NCBI GenBank assembly: GCA_021397845.1
Contig: CM038038.1
Span: 62,924,748 to 62,988,747 of the forward strand
Direction: 5' to 3'
Source of the DNA: Areca catechu
Taxonomy: Eukaryota; Streptophyta; Magnoliopsida; Arecales; Arecaceae
DNA: 64,000 nt
This document shows, in pieces, positions 42,351 through 53,539 of the stretch; position 1 is the stretch's first letter, and each line of letters starts with the position of its first letter. The notes below the pieces were generated by a model. That model saw only the letters and a list, made by a program, of their open reading frames with translations. It ran no database searches and was not told the origin of the DNA. Both the position numbers and the translations under genes were made by a program.

Positions 42351-43970
42351 TGTTGCCTAGAGAAAAATCCAAGAGGGGGGGTGAATTGGGTCTCTAAAAA
42401 TTTAAAGCTAAGCGTGATAATACAAGTTACAAACTATACGAGACAAGATATACAATTCAATTTAACAAGGTACTGTAATTTAAGTACAATGCTCTAAAGT
42501 AATAGTGCAGCGGAAATTAAAAGCAATAAGCAAAATATAAAGAGCAAGGAGGGAGAGAACAAGCAATTACAAACACAACAATCTATAGTTGTTCGGTGCC
42601 AACAATACACCTACATCCACTCCCCAAGATCCCCTTGGAAATTCACTATAATCCAATAATTACAGTCAATTAGTTTTCTGGGCTCACTAATCAAAATCTG
42701 ATTTATTTTATAAGGCTTACAAGTCACAACCTCACTTGGTTTTACGGGCTAACCAAGAACCTAATTGGTTTTCACAAGGCTAACCAAAAACCTTCCTTGG
42801 TTTTCCGGGCTAACCAAGAACCTTAGAGGTTTTGCGGGCTAACCACCAACCTAATTGGTTTTCAAGGCTTACCAATAACCTCACTTAGTTTTCCAATAGG
42901 TTAACCAATAACCTTTACAAGATATAAGATGGAGAAATAAAGAACCAATGTAAGCTTTCAATAATAAAGTAAATAAGTCGATGTAGCTTGATGTGGCATT
43001 GCTTTGCTCTTATTGAAGCCTTTTGAATGCCTAAGATTGAATGATCTTCAATGCTCTTGATGGCTTTGAATGCTTGGAAGGCTTCCTTTTGCTTGAGAGT
43101 GGTTGAGCTTTGAATGAATAGGAGTTAAGGCTCTTCTCTCTTCTTTTCTCTCTAAACTCTTTTTGGATATTCAATACCTATATTCTTGATTTGATTTGGA
43201 GCCTTTATATACCTTTCCAAGCCCCCAAAATCGAAATCTAGCTGTTATACTTGAAAAACTAGCCATTGGAGGGAATTTGGATGAGTTTTGTGCTTGAAAA
43301 AACTAGTTGTTACTGTTGTCAGAACTCTATGTATCGACACTTCCTCTTCATGTATCGATACAATAGGTCGACACATGTTCTTCTTGAGTCGACACAAGTT
43401 TAAAGTGTTCCATTCAGATTCTCTGAAAAAATCAGCTAAGTCGACACATTCTCAATTGAGTCGACACATTGAGTTGACACGTTGCATCCATGTGTCGACA
43501 CATCAACTATTCCTTCAACTTCTACAAGTTATGTGGCTTGAAAGTCTCAGGCGATGTGTTGATCCATGTGTTGACACCTTGAGTCGATACATAAAGTTCA
43601 TGTGTCGACACATCATCTGTGCCATTTGAAATATTGCTACGTACCGATCTGAGTCGACACACCTTCTTCATGTGTCGACACATTGTATCATGTGTCGACA
43701 CCTTGAGTCGACACATCAGTGAACAAGTATAGAAATTGCTGAACTTGTGCTGGAACATATTTTCATTTGACTTAGTCATCCATTCAACCATTTTTTTGAG
43801 TGTCCAAATCTTGTTTTGTGCAATCATTCCATTCAAACTTAGTTCTTCAACACAATTGGACTTCTTCAAATTTTGTGACCATCTTTTCAGTGAAAACATA
43901 CTTAAAGCAAATCATTAGTCCTCAAATTATACTTAACTATTTTGCTTATCATCAAAATCAATTAGTGGAG
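42351..43970 (-). mobile_element. 3' LTR of Sirevirus-like copia element H2
   Basis: On the minus strand it starts TGTTGACTCC at 43970, directly after the purine tract, and ends AGGCAACA at 42351. Related to the H LTR (25543-30371). It contains TTGGTTTTC/ACCAAGAACC runs (42700-42910) and a palindrome-rich block (43328-43715). Confidence 0.85.
43328..43715. repeat. Cluster of GTCGAC palindromes in H2 LTR
   Basis: About sixteen copies or near-copies of GAGTCGACAC and TGTGTCGACACA; the latter is a perfect 12-base palindrome. Spacing is irregular. The equivalent region of the H LTR (26380-26730) has the same motif. Confidence 0.85.
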
Positions 43971-44466
43971 TCAACAATCTCCCCCTTTTTGATGATGACA
44001 AAACCCTTAAGTATAAATTGCTTTAAAAGTAAAGCTTTAAGAGAATTGATCAAGATGCACAATATTGAAAGCATTAAGTATATCAATCATTACTTAAAGA
44101 TATAATCATTCAAAACACAAGTAATAGAATTTGAGATTGTTTCAAAGATAGAGAGTATCAAAGCTTTGTCAGAACTTTGATATTTATTTAAATGCATTAA
44201 GAACATGTATCATGATACTCTTACAATGAAAATTTCAGTAATTAACAAAGCTCCCCATGAATTAATGATACATAACAAAATTTATGAGAATCTTTTCAAA
44301 AACATTGAAAGAGAGGTTTTGAGAATCAATTTTACTTTGACAAAAGGTAAAGCTCCCCCTTTCATAAATTCAGGTTTTCAAAAATTAAAAGTTACTCCCC
44401 CTTTAGTTTGGAGAAGTAATAAACACATTTATACTTAAATAATATCATGAATTACTCCCCCTTTTT
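43971..44466 (-). other. Polypurine tract and extra PPT-like copies of H2
   Basis: AAAAAGGGGGAGAT on the minus strand borders the LTR at 43971-43984. Similar AAAGGGGGAG tracts recur near 44353, 44395 and 44455. Multiple PPT-like tracts upstream of the 3' LTR are a known Sirevirus feature. Confidence 0.7.
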
Positions 44467-46007
44467 GTTATCATTAAAAAGGTAGATAAAGGGAATACAT
44501 TTATTTTTGGAATATTTTCTTTAGGAAGCACATTCATGACAGCAATTCAAGATATAGCATTCATGTCCATCAAAGATATAGTAATGAGTAATCAAAAAGA
44601 TTTTCAAATATGTCATGAACTTGTACATCAAGTACATAACAAAGATAAAAGTACATATAAGCATGAAAGTAAACTATCTAGAAATACAAAACTATCTAGA
44701 AATACATCGATGTCCTAAACCTCATCCATCGAGTCATCAGAAGATGAACCAATCTCGATCGGTCCTGTATTAGTAAAAGATCAAGCTTGTGGCCATCATG
44801 ATCATAGATCTCGAAGTCTTGTCCTGGTCGGCCGAAAAGGGGTACGGAGTCCATGTCCTCTACGACGAATATAAGTCTGACCCCTGGCTGAAGCAGTAGA
44901 GGTAGAAGCTACATCCTCCGCAGGAACTGAATTGATCGGGTGAATCATCTCAGCAACAGCTGGAGTAGGAGTACGATCAAAAGTAGGGCCTGAATCGAGA
45001 TGCTGAAAGTCGGGTGTATAAAACCCAAGCTCTCGAATCAATGAGGATGTATGAAGGGTAGGACTATCAAAAGTAGGTGTAACAGCTGATGATACAGGCG
45101 TATCAAATATAACAGTATCAGCTATGGAAGGTATTGATGTATCTACAATATGTGTATCAAGTGTGAGGGTCTCGATGATAGGTGTCTAAATGTCAAGAGA
45201 ATCAATGAATGAAATATCAATGTCAGGTAGGTCAACAACAGGTAAATCAACAACAGGACTAAGAATAGGAATAGGAACTGGAGTGTGATCAACCGATCTG
45301 GTAAGAGAGGATGGATCAGGTATCGGAGCAGGTGAGAAGGATGGGTCAACTGGGCTCGCAGGCATGTCATCCGTCACCTCCACAACTGGCTCTAACATAA
45401 GATCGGTAATGTCGAAATAGTCTGAGTCAGTCTCCTTTTCATCAACATCTCCAACAGCTGTGTCTCCACCTCCAACTCCTACAGTAGTCTCAACACCAGT
45501 GTCGATATTAGCAATGTCATCAGCTGGTGCTAGAGTAGGAACATCAACAGAAGTAGGAACTGTCTGTAGCAGGAGCACTCGTCGAAGATCTGGACAGTGC
45601 TAAGAGAATAGCTGAAATACCATCACTAAGACCAATGTGGTTCTCTCTCATCTCAACAATAAAGATGTCTAGACACTGCCTCATGATAAAAACATCGATC
45701 TCTATGCATCTGACTCTGTCCTCTAGAGTATCTGAAACACCAGGAGTCACTGTCTACTCTGGCTGTGGCTGGGCAGATGTAGAAGGATCAGGCTGAGCTG
45801 GCAGTACTGCCATCTCAGGCTGAGTCTTGCTAGGTCCAACCTCACCTGAAAGAATCTGCTCTTCCTCTGCTATGTCCTCATCAATGTCAGCTCTATCCTC
45901 GGCCTGTCCTGATGTCCTCCATGTCCACTGGCCTCGGACTAAATAATAACCCATGCGATGTAGTGACCTGATGTCATATACTTCGATATGGATCAAAGTA
46001 TGATAAG
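44467..46007 (-). pseudogene. 3' ORF region of H2 (env-like position), decayed
   Basis: Minus strand, between the usual Sirevirus pol and 3' LTR. Frames include IRSLHRMGYYLVRGQWTWR, DTLEDRVRCIEIDVFIMRQC and an acidic, Pro/Asp-rich stretch (VDEKETDSDYFDITDLMLEP). They are broken by a stop at 45754 and frameshifts near 45550 and 45190. I recognise no enzymatic domain. The position is where Sireviruses carry an env-like ORF. Element D2 truncates it at 46007, so pol of H2 is not in view. Confidence 0.55.
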
Positions 46008-46693
46008 TGATGCAGGGCAAAAGGGGGGCTAGGAGGATCGTTGGAGAGCTGAGAAGTCTCCTGTGATTAGGGTCAAAAAGATGGAAAAAAAAGATGTGGG
46101 GGCAAGAAACATGGATACTCTATGGACTTGGGACTTACCTTCATGGAGAGACATCGCACCTCTAGGCATCCCACCCACCCCACTACATGCAGTCTAGGGC
46201 GTCACACCCACTCCAATCCGGAGAAAACTGAAAACTCATATCAATATAATATTTTGTTTGTATTCATAAGAAAAAAGATGTTTAATACAAGAGGGGAGGG
46301 GCGGTATTTATAGATTCATCCCAGGGTACATTACTTGAGGGCTAAGAAATCCTAACTTGTGGGCCAAGAAACCCTGATGGACCGGTCAACAATGGGCCTG
46401 TCTTGGGCTGGAGCTCTCTCTTATGGGCTTGGCGGCATGAAAGGGTCCAGGTGCATGAAGGCCGGCTCTAGTTGGAGGGGTCTGGTGAATCTCCTGTTGA
46501 TGACTCTCCTCTTGACTTGAACAACTTAACTAGACTCTTGACTGAACTAAAATGACTGGACCTGACTAATTGGACTCAACTGACTTAGTTGTCCCACTTT
46601 ATTACAGGACTCAAGTGACTCACTTTGACTCAAGTGACACAGGACTAATGGACTCAAAAAAAAAAAATAAAATAGGTTTTCGGGTCACCATCA
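46008..46693 (-). mobile_element. 3' LTR of element D2
   Basis: On the minus strand it starts TGATGGTGACCCG at 46693 and ends GCCCTGCATCA at 46008. It aligns with the D1 LTR in reverse complement, including the TATAAATA-type box (+ strand about 46295-46302). It is about 110 bp longer than D1. Confidence 0.75.
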
Positions 46694-47723
46694 TTCCCCT
46701 ACGATGGGGAGAACTCGACTCCGTCGAGTCAAGCTCAGCAAGGTTGATGGAACCGAAACCAATCAAAAAGGGATTCCAAGGCTAGGTTCACCCTTTTATT
46801 TTTCTTCTTTTTTTTTCTTGTTTTTTTTTTCTTTCTTTTTTTTCAACTTTTTTCTTATCTCTGCACTAAAATCTATGCAGCTTTGAAAGTCGTGCGATGC
46901 TGAAATCCGTGCTACTCCAGAAACTGTGCACCACTGAAGTCGACAATAGGGGGAAAATATGCCTTCACGTTCGTGTTGTGGCTATTCTCCTTCTCCATGG
47001 TCCAAAACCAGAATAGGGATGATGACGGGAATGGAAGAGAGCCCGCCGGAGATGACGGAGATGCTGGACGATGGAACGGCTGGTTCGGCGAAGCGCTCTC
47101 CGGTGAGGTTCTCCGATCGGAAGGGAGAAGATGCCGTGGCAGGTGGTACGGAAGGATCCAAGGCTAGGTCAGTTCCATTCGGCTACAAGCGGGATGCGGT
47201 TTCGAAAGTGGTGGAGAGTCAAGACGGTGGCCGGAGATTTGGGATGGTAGCCGGTGATTGGTGTTGGGCAGAGACGACGGAATGGATGGGAGGAGATCTG
47301 ATGGAGTGGAGAGCTGGGGCACGGGGCGGCGGACGGGATGCTGTGGCTGGCTGCGTGGTGTGGGGATCGGCCATGCCGGAGGGTGCGTCGGCCACTGTCA
47401 GAGGCTTTGGAGGCGATGGTCGTGGGAGTCATGGCCGTAGGGGATCCGACGGGAGGCGCCGATCGGGTGATGGGATAGATCAAGCGAGAGGGGCGGATGG
47501 GACATCACGACCGGCCGCGCGGTCAAGGCCGGGGTCTGCAAGGGCGGCTGTGGCCTAGGCCTTGGCACGGGATTCGTCGGGGAAGGGGAGGGTCATGGGA
47601 CGGAGGCGAAAGAAGGATTCGGGCATGAACTTATAGATCGGAGGGAGGGGGGTTGGGGCGTCGGCTGCAGACGGTGAGCAGGAATAGGGGCTGTGGGAGG
47701 CTTCATGCGATGGAGGCGGATTC
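46694..47723 (-). other. 3' interior of element D2, GC-rich
   Basis: The 300 bases beside the LTR match the D1 interior: CTCGACGGAGTCGAG tract, T-rich run at 46796-46860, and CACGTTCGTGTTGTGG. Farther right (47000-47720) the sequence is GC-rich and I do not recognise it. A 199-codon + strand frame there (46959-47558) has Gly/Arg-rich composition typical of chance frames in GC-rich DNA. Cut at 47723 by B1. Confidence 0.5.
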
Positions 47724-49278
47724 TGGTGTGGGCACTAGAATCCGATAGAGGCTCCTCAACTCTCTGTGGATGTCCAATTAGGGTTCCATTTTTTTTCAGA
47801 TCTTGAAATAAGGCTTCAAGCCTAAAACTTGTAATTTCTTTAGTTTTGAATTGAGTCTCTTATATCTGTGTCTAGTCCTGTACTTTGACCAATTGGATCA
47901 AGTTGTGTCCTGTATTGAGTCCAGTCATGTATTGGGTCTAATCCAAGTCTGGGTCCAAGCCGGAGTGGTCTTTAAGTCCAACTCAACTACTTTGGGCCGA
48001 GCCTTGAAGGTCAACATGTCAACCCTAGGGAGCCACTTCACCAACCCATGTGGTGCCACTTCATCATCCCATGTGGCACCACCTCATCCAGCCATGTGGG
48101 CCGCACAAGTGAGATTTTCTTGGATGCCAAATGGAGACACATCAAATATTCTCTCCTCCTTTCCCTCCCTCCATCAAGCCACTTACTAAAGGAGTCATAG
48201 GAAACCAAGGAAAGGTTGAAGACAAAGGCCTTGTTCTACGCCTCATATCAAGCTTCTTTCCAAAAAAAGGTGAGCAACCAAGGAAAAGTTGAAGACAAAG
48301 GCCTTGCTCCAAGCCTCATATCAAGCTTCTTTCCAAAGAAGGGTGAGCAACTAAGGAAAGAGGGAGACACAAGCCTTGCATCATGCCTTCTTCCCAAAAT
48401 TAAAGGTCAACTTTCCAAGTTCAAGGGAGCCAAATTCCTTCTTCCAAGCCCATTATCATGCCATTCCCAAATCAAAGGAGTTTGAATTTCAAATTTTTGA
48501 ATATTTTTTGGTGCCTTAGCAAGAGAAGAAATGTATTTTTCATTCAAATTTTGAAAGGGTCTAAGGTGCCTATATAAAGGACCTTACCCCCTCCCTTGTA
48601 AGGTTAATTTTGATGAACGAAAAAAAAAATTTTCTTAAGTCCAATCTCTTATTAGTTGCCTTCGTTGACTAGAAACGTCGATCTTCGAGAGGGAGCGCCT
48701 TCGCCTTCGGGCATCGAGAGGTGTGAGGCCTCAAACTATCATCACTTTCGCAACTCCATCATTCAACTCCAAATCCAACAGAACTCCACCATCTCTACAA
48801 CCCTTCTCTCATTCTTCCACTGCTTTTCCTTCTGATTGAGACCTATCCTTTATCTTTTTGAATGCTCGCAGGTCCTCCAGGTGACACGGGTATGGAGACG
48901 GTTGCCTTTGCCATCGAGATCTTCGGACAGCCAACCGGCGCCTCCGCAGGGTTGACAGCTCGGTCATCTAGGCTGCATCCGCCAAAGTGAGCGATCTCTG
49001 CATCGGGCGCTTCAAATCTTCGAGGTTTGCCCCTGACTCCTAAGTAGATCTCGATTGGAGAGCTAAGTCCTACGGGGTTTCTCAATCCTGGGGTCCTCTC
49101 TTTATCATTATTTAGGGACTACTTGCTTGCTTGTTATTTCTTATTGTTATAGAACCCTAGATCATCTCTTACTTGCTTTTGGGAATCCAAAGAAAACTAC
49201 AAAAAAATCTAAAATCCACAAAACCCTAAAAATCACTTGCATCATTTTTCATCTTTGCATCTATTTAGTCCCCCATCA
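47724..49278 (+). mobile_element. 5' LTR of element B1
   Basis: TGGTGTGGGCACTAG to CCCCATCA, with TATATAAAG at 48571-48579 and one GC-rich U5 unit (48698-48732). A second LTR-like end lies 28 bp downstream (49300-49306), so the true end could be 49306. Confidence 0.8.
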
Positions 49279-49322
49279 TTTCTGGTATCAGAGCTTTGTC
49301 CCATCATTTCTGGAATTAGAGC
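49272..49322 (+). repeat. 28-bp duplication of U5 end plus PBS in B1
   Basis: CCCATCATTTCTGGTATCAG begins at 49272, and a diverged second copy CCCATCATTTCTGGAATTAG begins at 49300. Each is an LTR end followed by a tRNA-iMet-like PBS. Confidence 0.85.
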
Positions 49323-50338
49323 ATGGTTAGGACTTTAGCTCTTCTTAAGTACCTGGATTAGGTGCTTCACTAGGCCGTCCAGTGTTAGAAGAAAAGTAGG
49401 GTTTCAAGACCCTCTCCTCCCATTCCATGGGGATCTCCTAAGGCATGTAGGGGTGCCATTGTGATAGGCCTCTGAAAGGGAATATAAGAAGGATAGATCT
49501 AAAAGAACAAAAAGATTTTGCATCATAGAGTTCATCTTTTAATTTCTGCAGTTTTCACTCTTCGTACATGGCCTGTTGTTTTAGGTGGTACTATATGTAG
49601 GAATCTCCACATTTCATGATTTTTGTTTTTATAGAACACATATAATTCAAAGTATTTTTGGTAATTTTCTCAGATTTTATTTCAGTTTGCAAAATTTCTA
49701 CAAACCGAAATATCACCTGAGAGCAAGTTCTATTCTGATTATTTCAGCAAATTGCATTTCTTATGTTTTCATTTGTCATATAGTTTAATCTTGCATTTAG
49801 GATCATATCATTTTATTTCTATCATCCTATCTCTGTTATCAAACATCAAAAACCCAAAAATATAACTTAGAGACATTTCATTAGATCATCTGTTTGCCAT
49901 CATTCTACATAAATCATCTTAAGGGCGGCAAATTGACATAGGGTCAGGATTTCATTACTTGTCCCTAGCCCAAAAATCACTAACCTGCATCACAGATCCA
50001 AGATCTAATTAAAATCTAGTAGACACTAATTTTGCTCTAGAGAGCTTAGGGGCACCAACTTGTCGAGTCAAGACTAAGTGTCTATTCTTGGCGTCAGCCC
50101 ATTCTATGTGTGCTGTTGCTCTTGGTGTCTAGGCTTGGTGACTCAGGGCTTGTGAGTTTGGTCTGCCTACCTGGCCAATCCTAGATTGGTGTCTAAGGTT
50201 GGCGTTCAGGGACCTCCACTCTCCTACACCTACCTGGCCAAGAACAGAGTTACTACAGACTGGTTTGCCACCCTGACTTAGGCAACTGGTTGATATTCTA
50301 GGTCTGGTAGATCATAGATGATTTTGCTTGCTTAGCTC
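49307..50338 (+). other. Leader of element B1
   Basis: Untranslated. Carries the CCAATC-CTA-GATTGG hairpin (50175-50189) and GAGTTACTACAG. Confidence 0.6.
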
Positions 50339-50956
50339 ATGTCGACTAGATCCGGAGTCCCTTATCACCCCCATCCTTCCCAACCAAGTAAACCCATGGA
50401 CAACACCCAAAAAGATCTATTAAAGGCCATCAAGGAACAATTGGATAAGATGGACAATAAGCTTGATAAGTTTGATCAAAGTGTAACAAGACTAGAAACT
50501 TGGGTTAGGACCCAGAAGCCTCACTAAATCGGAGTTTAAATCACTTCCCCATCCTAGGAGTTCCCCTCAACATGATCCCTCCTTAGAGGCTGAGTCCAGA
50601 AGATTCCCACATCAAGGGAGCAGGAGTGTGGCCGAATACATCGCAATGTTTGATGAGTATGTCATGCGATATAATGTCAATGAATCAGAATCTGTAACCC
50701 TGTCTAGGTTTAGGGCTGGCCTACATCCTGATCTTCAAAGGGAGCTTTATGTTAGAGAGGTCAATAATTTAGAGCAAGCTTACCACACTGCGAGGTTTTG
50801 TGAACGTTTTCAAAGGGCACCCACCTATTGTAGACCTGAACCCTTTAGGAACCCTAGCCGAGCCCTAGGATCTAGCCAAGGGTATGGTCAAGTCTACCTT
50901 AGTCGACCTAGTCCAAACCAACCTAACATGAGTCGACCCATCCCTTCTAGGTGGAA
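50339..50956 (+). pseudogene. B1 gag, internally deleted and truncated
   Basis: Starts MSTRSGVPYHPHPSQPSKP, with a coiled segment (KAIKEQLDKMDNKLDKFDQ) to a stop at 50525-50527. The Gag core (the DAPTFDGSL region of relatives) is missing. The C-terminal Gag part follows in another frame from about 50610 (RSVAEYIAMFDEYVMR... LSRFRAGLHPDLQREL). The sequence ends inside a Pro/Ser-rich spacer at the B2 LTR. Confidence 0.8.
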
Positions 50957-52698
50957 TGGTGTGGGCACCAGGATCCGACAGAGGCTCCTCAACCCTCTGT
51001 GGATCTTAGATTAGGGTTCCCCTTCTATGAGTCCTGTAATATGGCCTTGAGCCCAAGGCATTGTCATAATTTCTTGTCAAATTTGTTTAGTCCTGTACCT
51101 TGACCAATTTGGGTCAAGTTAGGTCATGAGTCCTATATTTATTCGAGTCTGAGTTTGGACTGGGCCCAAGCCCAATTGAAGTCTATGGTTTTCTTCACCA
51201 AATCAAGTTCTGGTGGGCCAACCTACCCTTTCCACTAAGGATACTGCCAACTTAGGTGCCACCTCAGCTACCTATGTGGTGCCACATTAGCTACCACTTG
51301 GGCATCCAAGAAGGAAAACAAAGTGGCATCCTCATGCTTTCCACATGCCTTGGGAAACATTGGAAGGAAGAGACACCATCCCCCTCTTCCCTCCCCCCAC
51401 ATCATGCCTTGTTCCATCAAAAGAGGGCGTTGAAGATCCTTGAAGAAACCAAGCCTCAAAGCAAGCCCCCTTCCAAGCTTTCTTCCCAAAATGTTCTTAC
51501 AAGGAAGGAAGGTCAAAGGACACACTCCCCCCTTCAAGCCCTCAACCATGCAACGCCCATGGAGCTCTCCCTTGGTCGGCCTTGAATCAATCCAAGAAGA
51601 TGACGTTGAAGAATCCAAGGGAACACATCCCTCCAAGCAAGCCATGCCCCACTCCTTCTTCCAAAATAAGCATGCTAAGGAAGGAAGTCAAGGGACCAAT
51701 CCCCCTCTCCAAGCCTTTGCTCATGCCACACCCAACTCCAAATTATTTGGTCAGCCAAATAGATGGGATGTTGGAAACTTTTGGGCGCCACCATGAATTT
51801 TGTAATTTGAATTTCAAATGGGCCTTGGGTGCCTATTTAAAGGACCCAGTCCCTCCCTTGTAGAACTAATGAATGAATGAATGAATGATTGAGTGATTAA
51901 TAAAAAGTTTGAGTTTCTTCCACCCTCCGACCATTGTCTCTTAGGCTAGGTTTGAGTGGAATTTCCTTCGTCCCCAGGGACGTCAAGTTATGTAAGGCCA
52001 CCTATCCGTCACCCCAGGGCATCGCGAATCCTTCGTCCTCCAAGACGTCGCGTGGTGTGAGGCCACATTCCTTCATCCTCCGGGATGTCGCGGGGTGCGA
52101 GGCCCCAAGTTATCTCCAACTTTGACATCGAAATCCAGCCGGACACCGGGCTCGAAGCCCCTTCCCAACTCTAGCTCAATTCCTTTCCATGCATCTCCAC
52201 ATTCCGCTGACCTTTCTTTTGTTTTTCTACAGGTCCTCCCTGGTATCTCGGGCATTGGAGACAGTCGGCTTTGCCATCGTGACCTCCTGACCAAAAGCCA
52301 GTGCTCTCACGGGTTCGACTGCTCGGGCATCCATGCCGCATCCGTCGAGTTGAGCGATCTCTGCACCGGGCGCTTCAGAAGTTTGAGGTTTGCTTTCTCT
52401 TTATCTCCTAAGTAGATATTGTAGGTCGAGCTAGTCCTACCGGGGTTTCTTAATCCCGGGTACCTGTTCTCGTTTTTACTTTTAGGGCTTTGAAATGCTA
52501 GCGTAAGCTTTCATTATTGTTTTTCGTATTTCTTACCTTTGCTTGTGATCGGGAATCGAAACACTAAGACAACGAAAAAGAACAACAAGAAACATAAAAA
52601 AAAAAAAAATCATCAACCCTATAAAGAATTCCTTTGTATCGTAAGCATCCTTACTAGCATCTAGCATCCCTAGCCCTAACCCCCTTGCATCCGCACCA
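50957..52698 (+). mobile_element. 5' LTR of element B2
   Basis: TGGTGTGGGCACCAGGATCC to CATCCGCACCA, 1742 bp. Related to B1. It has a weak TATA (TATTTAAAG, 51834), a GAAT microsatellite (about 51867-51890) and degenerate GC-rich U5 units (51965-52105). Confidence 0.85.
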
Positions 52699-52702
52699 TT
52701 CT

Positions 52703-52713
52703 TGGTATCAGAG
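52703..52713 (+). other. Primer-binding site of B2
   Basis: TGGTATCAGAG, four bases after the LTR; the rest of the canonical match is lost. Confidence 0.75.
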
Positions 52714-53539
52714 AAAGGCTAGGACTAGTGCATTTATTTCATTTTCTGCATTCTGGTCAGTTCGTATATGGTCTGATCATTAGATTATTTCTCTCTATAG
52801 GGATATCCAAATTTCATGATTTCTATTTTGTTAATCACTTTAAATTCAAGGTATTTTTTTCTATTTTTTCAGATTTTATTTTAGTTTGTAGAGTTTCTAC
52901 AAACCGAAATACTGCTTGAGAAAATCTTAGGTCTGATATTGCAGCAAGCATCTCATCTTTTGATTCATTCATCCATCTAGCTTGCTTCTTGCATATTTTA
53001 ATTCCTGCATTTTGTTTAGCATTCACCCATCTAAAAGACACAAAAGAACAAAAAAAAAAATTTTTTAAGTCATTTCATTAGTCATCATTGTACTTCATTT
53101 TACATAACTTATCTTAAGGGCGTCAATTTAACATATGGTCAGGATTTCATTACCTGTCCCTAGCCCAAAAATCACCACCCGGCATATCGAACCCTAGCCA
53201 TTAACTAAAATCAATTAGATGTTTAATCTACTCTAGTGAGCTAGGGACACCCACGAAGTCTGGTCCACCCAAGTGCCGAGCCAAGCTATATTGCTTGTTG
53301 GTGTGTGCTTGTGTAGCAGGTGTCTAGGCAAGTGGTTCAGGGACTAGAGCCCGAAGGGAAGTGGGTTGGTTCGCTTACCTGGCCAATTTCTAATTAGTGT
53401 CTAGGCAAGCAAAGAAGAACCTCCACTCACCTTATACTTACCTGGCCAGGTGCCAAGTTACTACTTCCAGGTTCATCTTCTTGACTTTACATTTGGAGAG
53501 ATCTCCTAGGTCTAGCAAACCGTAGCATCGTTTTGTTAC
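52714..53539 (+). other. Leader of element B2
   Basis: Untranslated. It contains a weaker form of the shared hairpin (CCAATT-TCT-AATTAG, 53393-53407) and no open frame of note. Confidence 0.55.

Noticed and set aside
46959..47558. A 199-codon + strand frame that might be a gene
   Set aside because: Gly/Arg/Ala-rich composition, GC-rich DNA open in several frames, no domain recognised, and located inside D2's noncoding interior on the opposite strand to the element.
50957..52698. 3' LTR of B1 (an element 47724-52698)
   Set aside because: It is followed by a PBS, leader and gag start, so it is a 5' LTR of B2. It also interrupts B1 gag with no polypurine tract before it.
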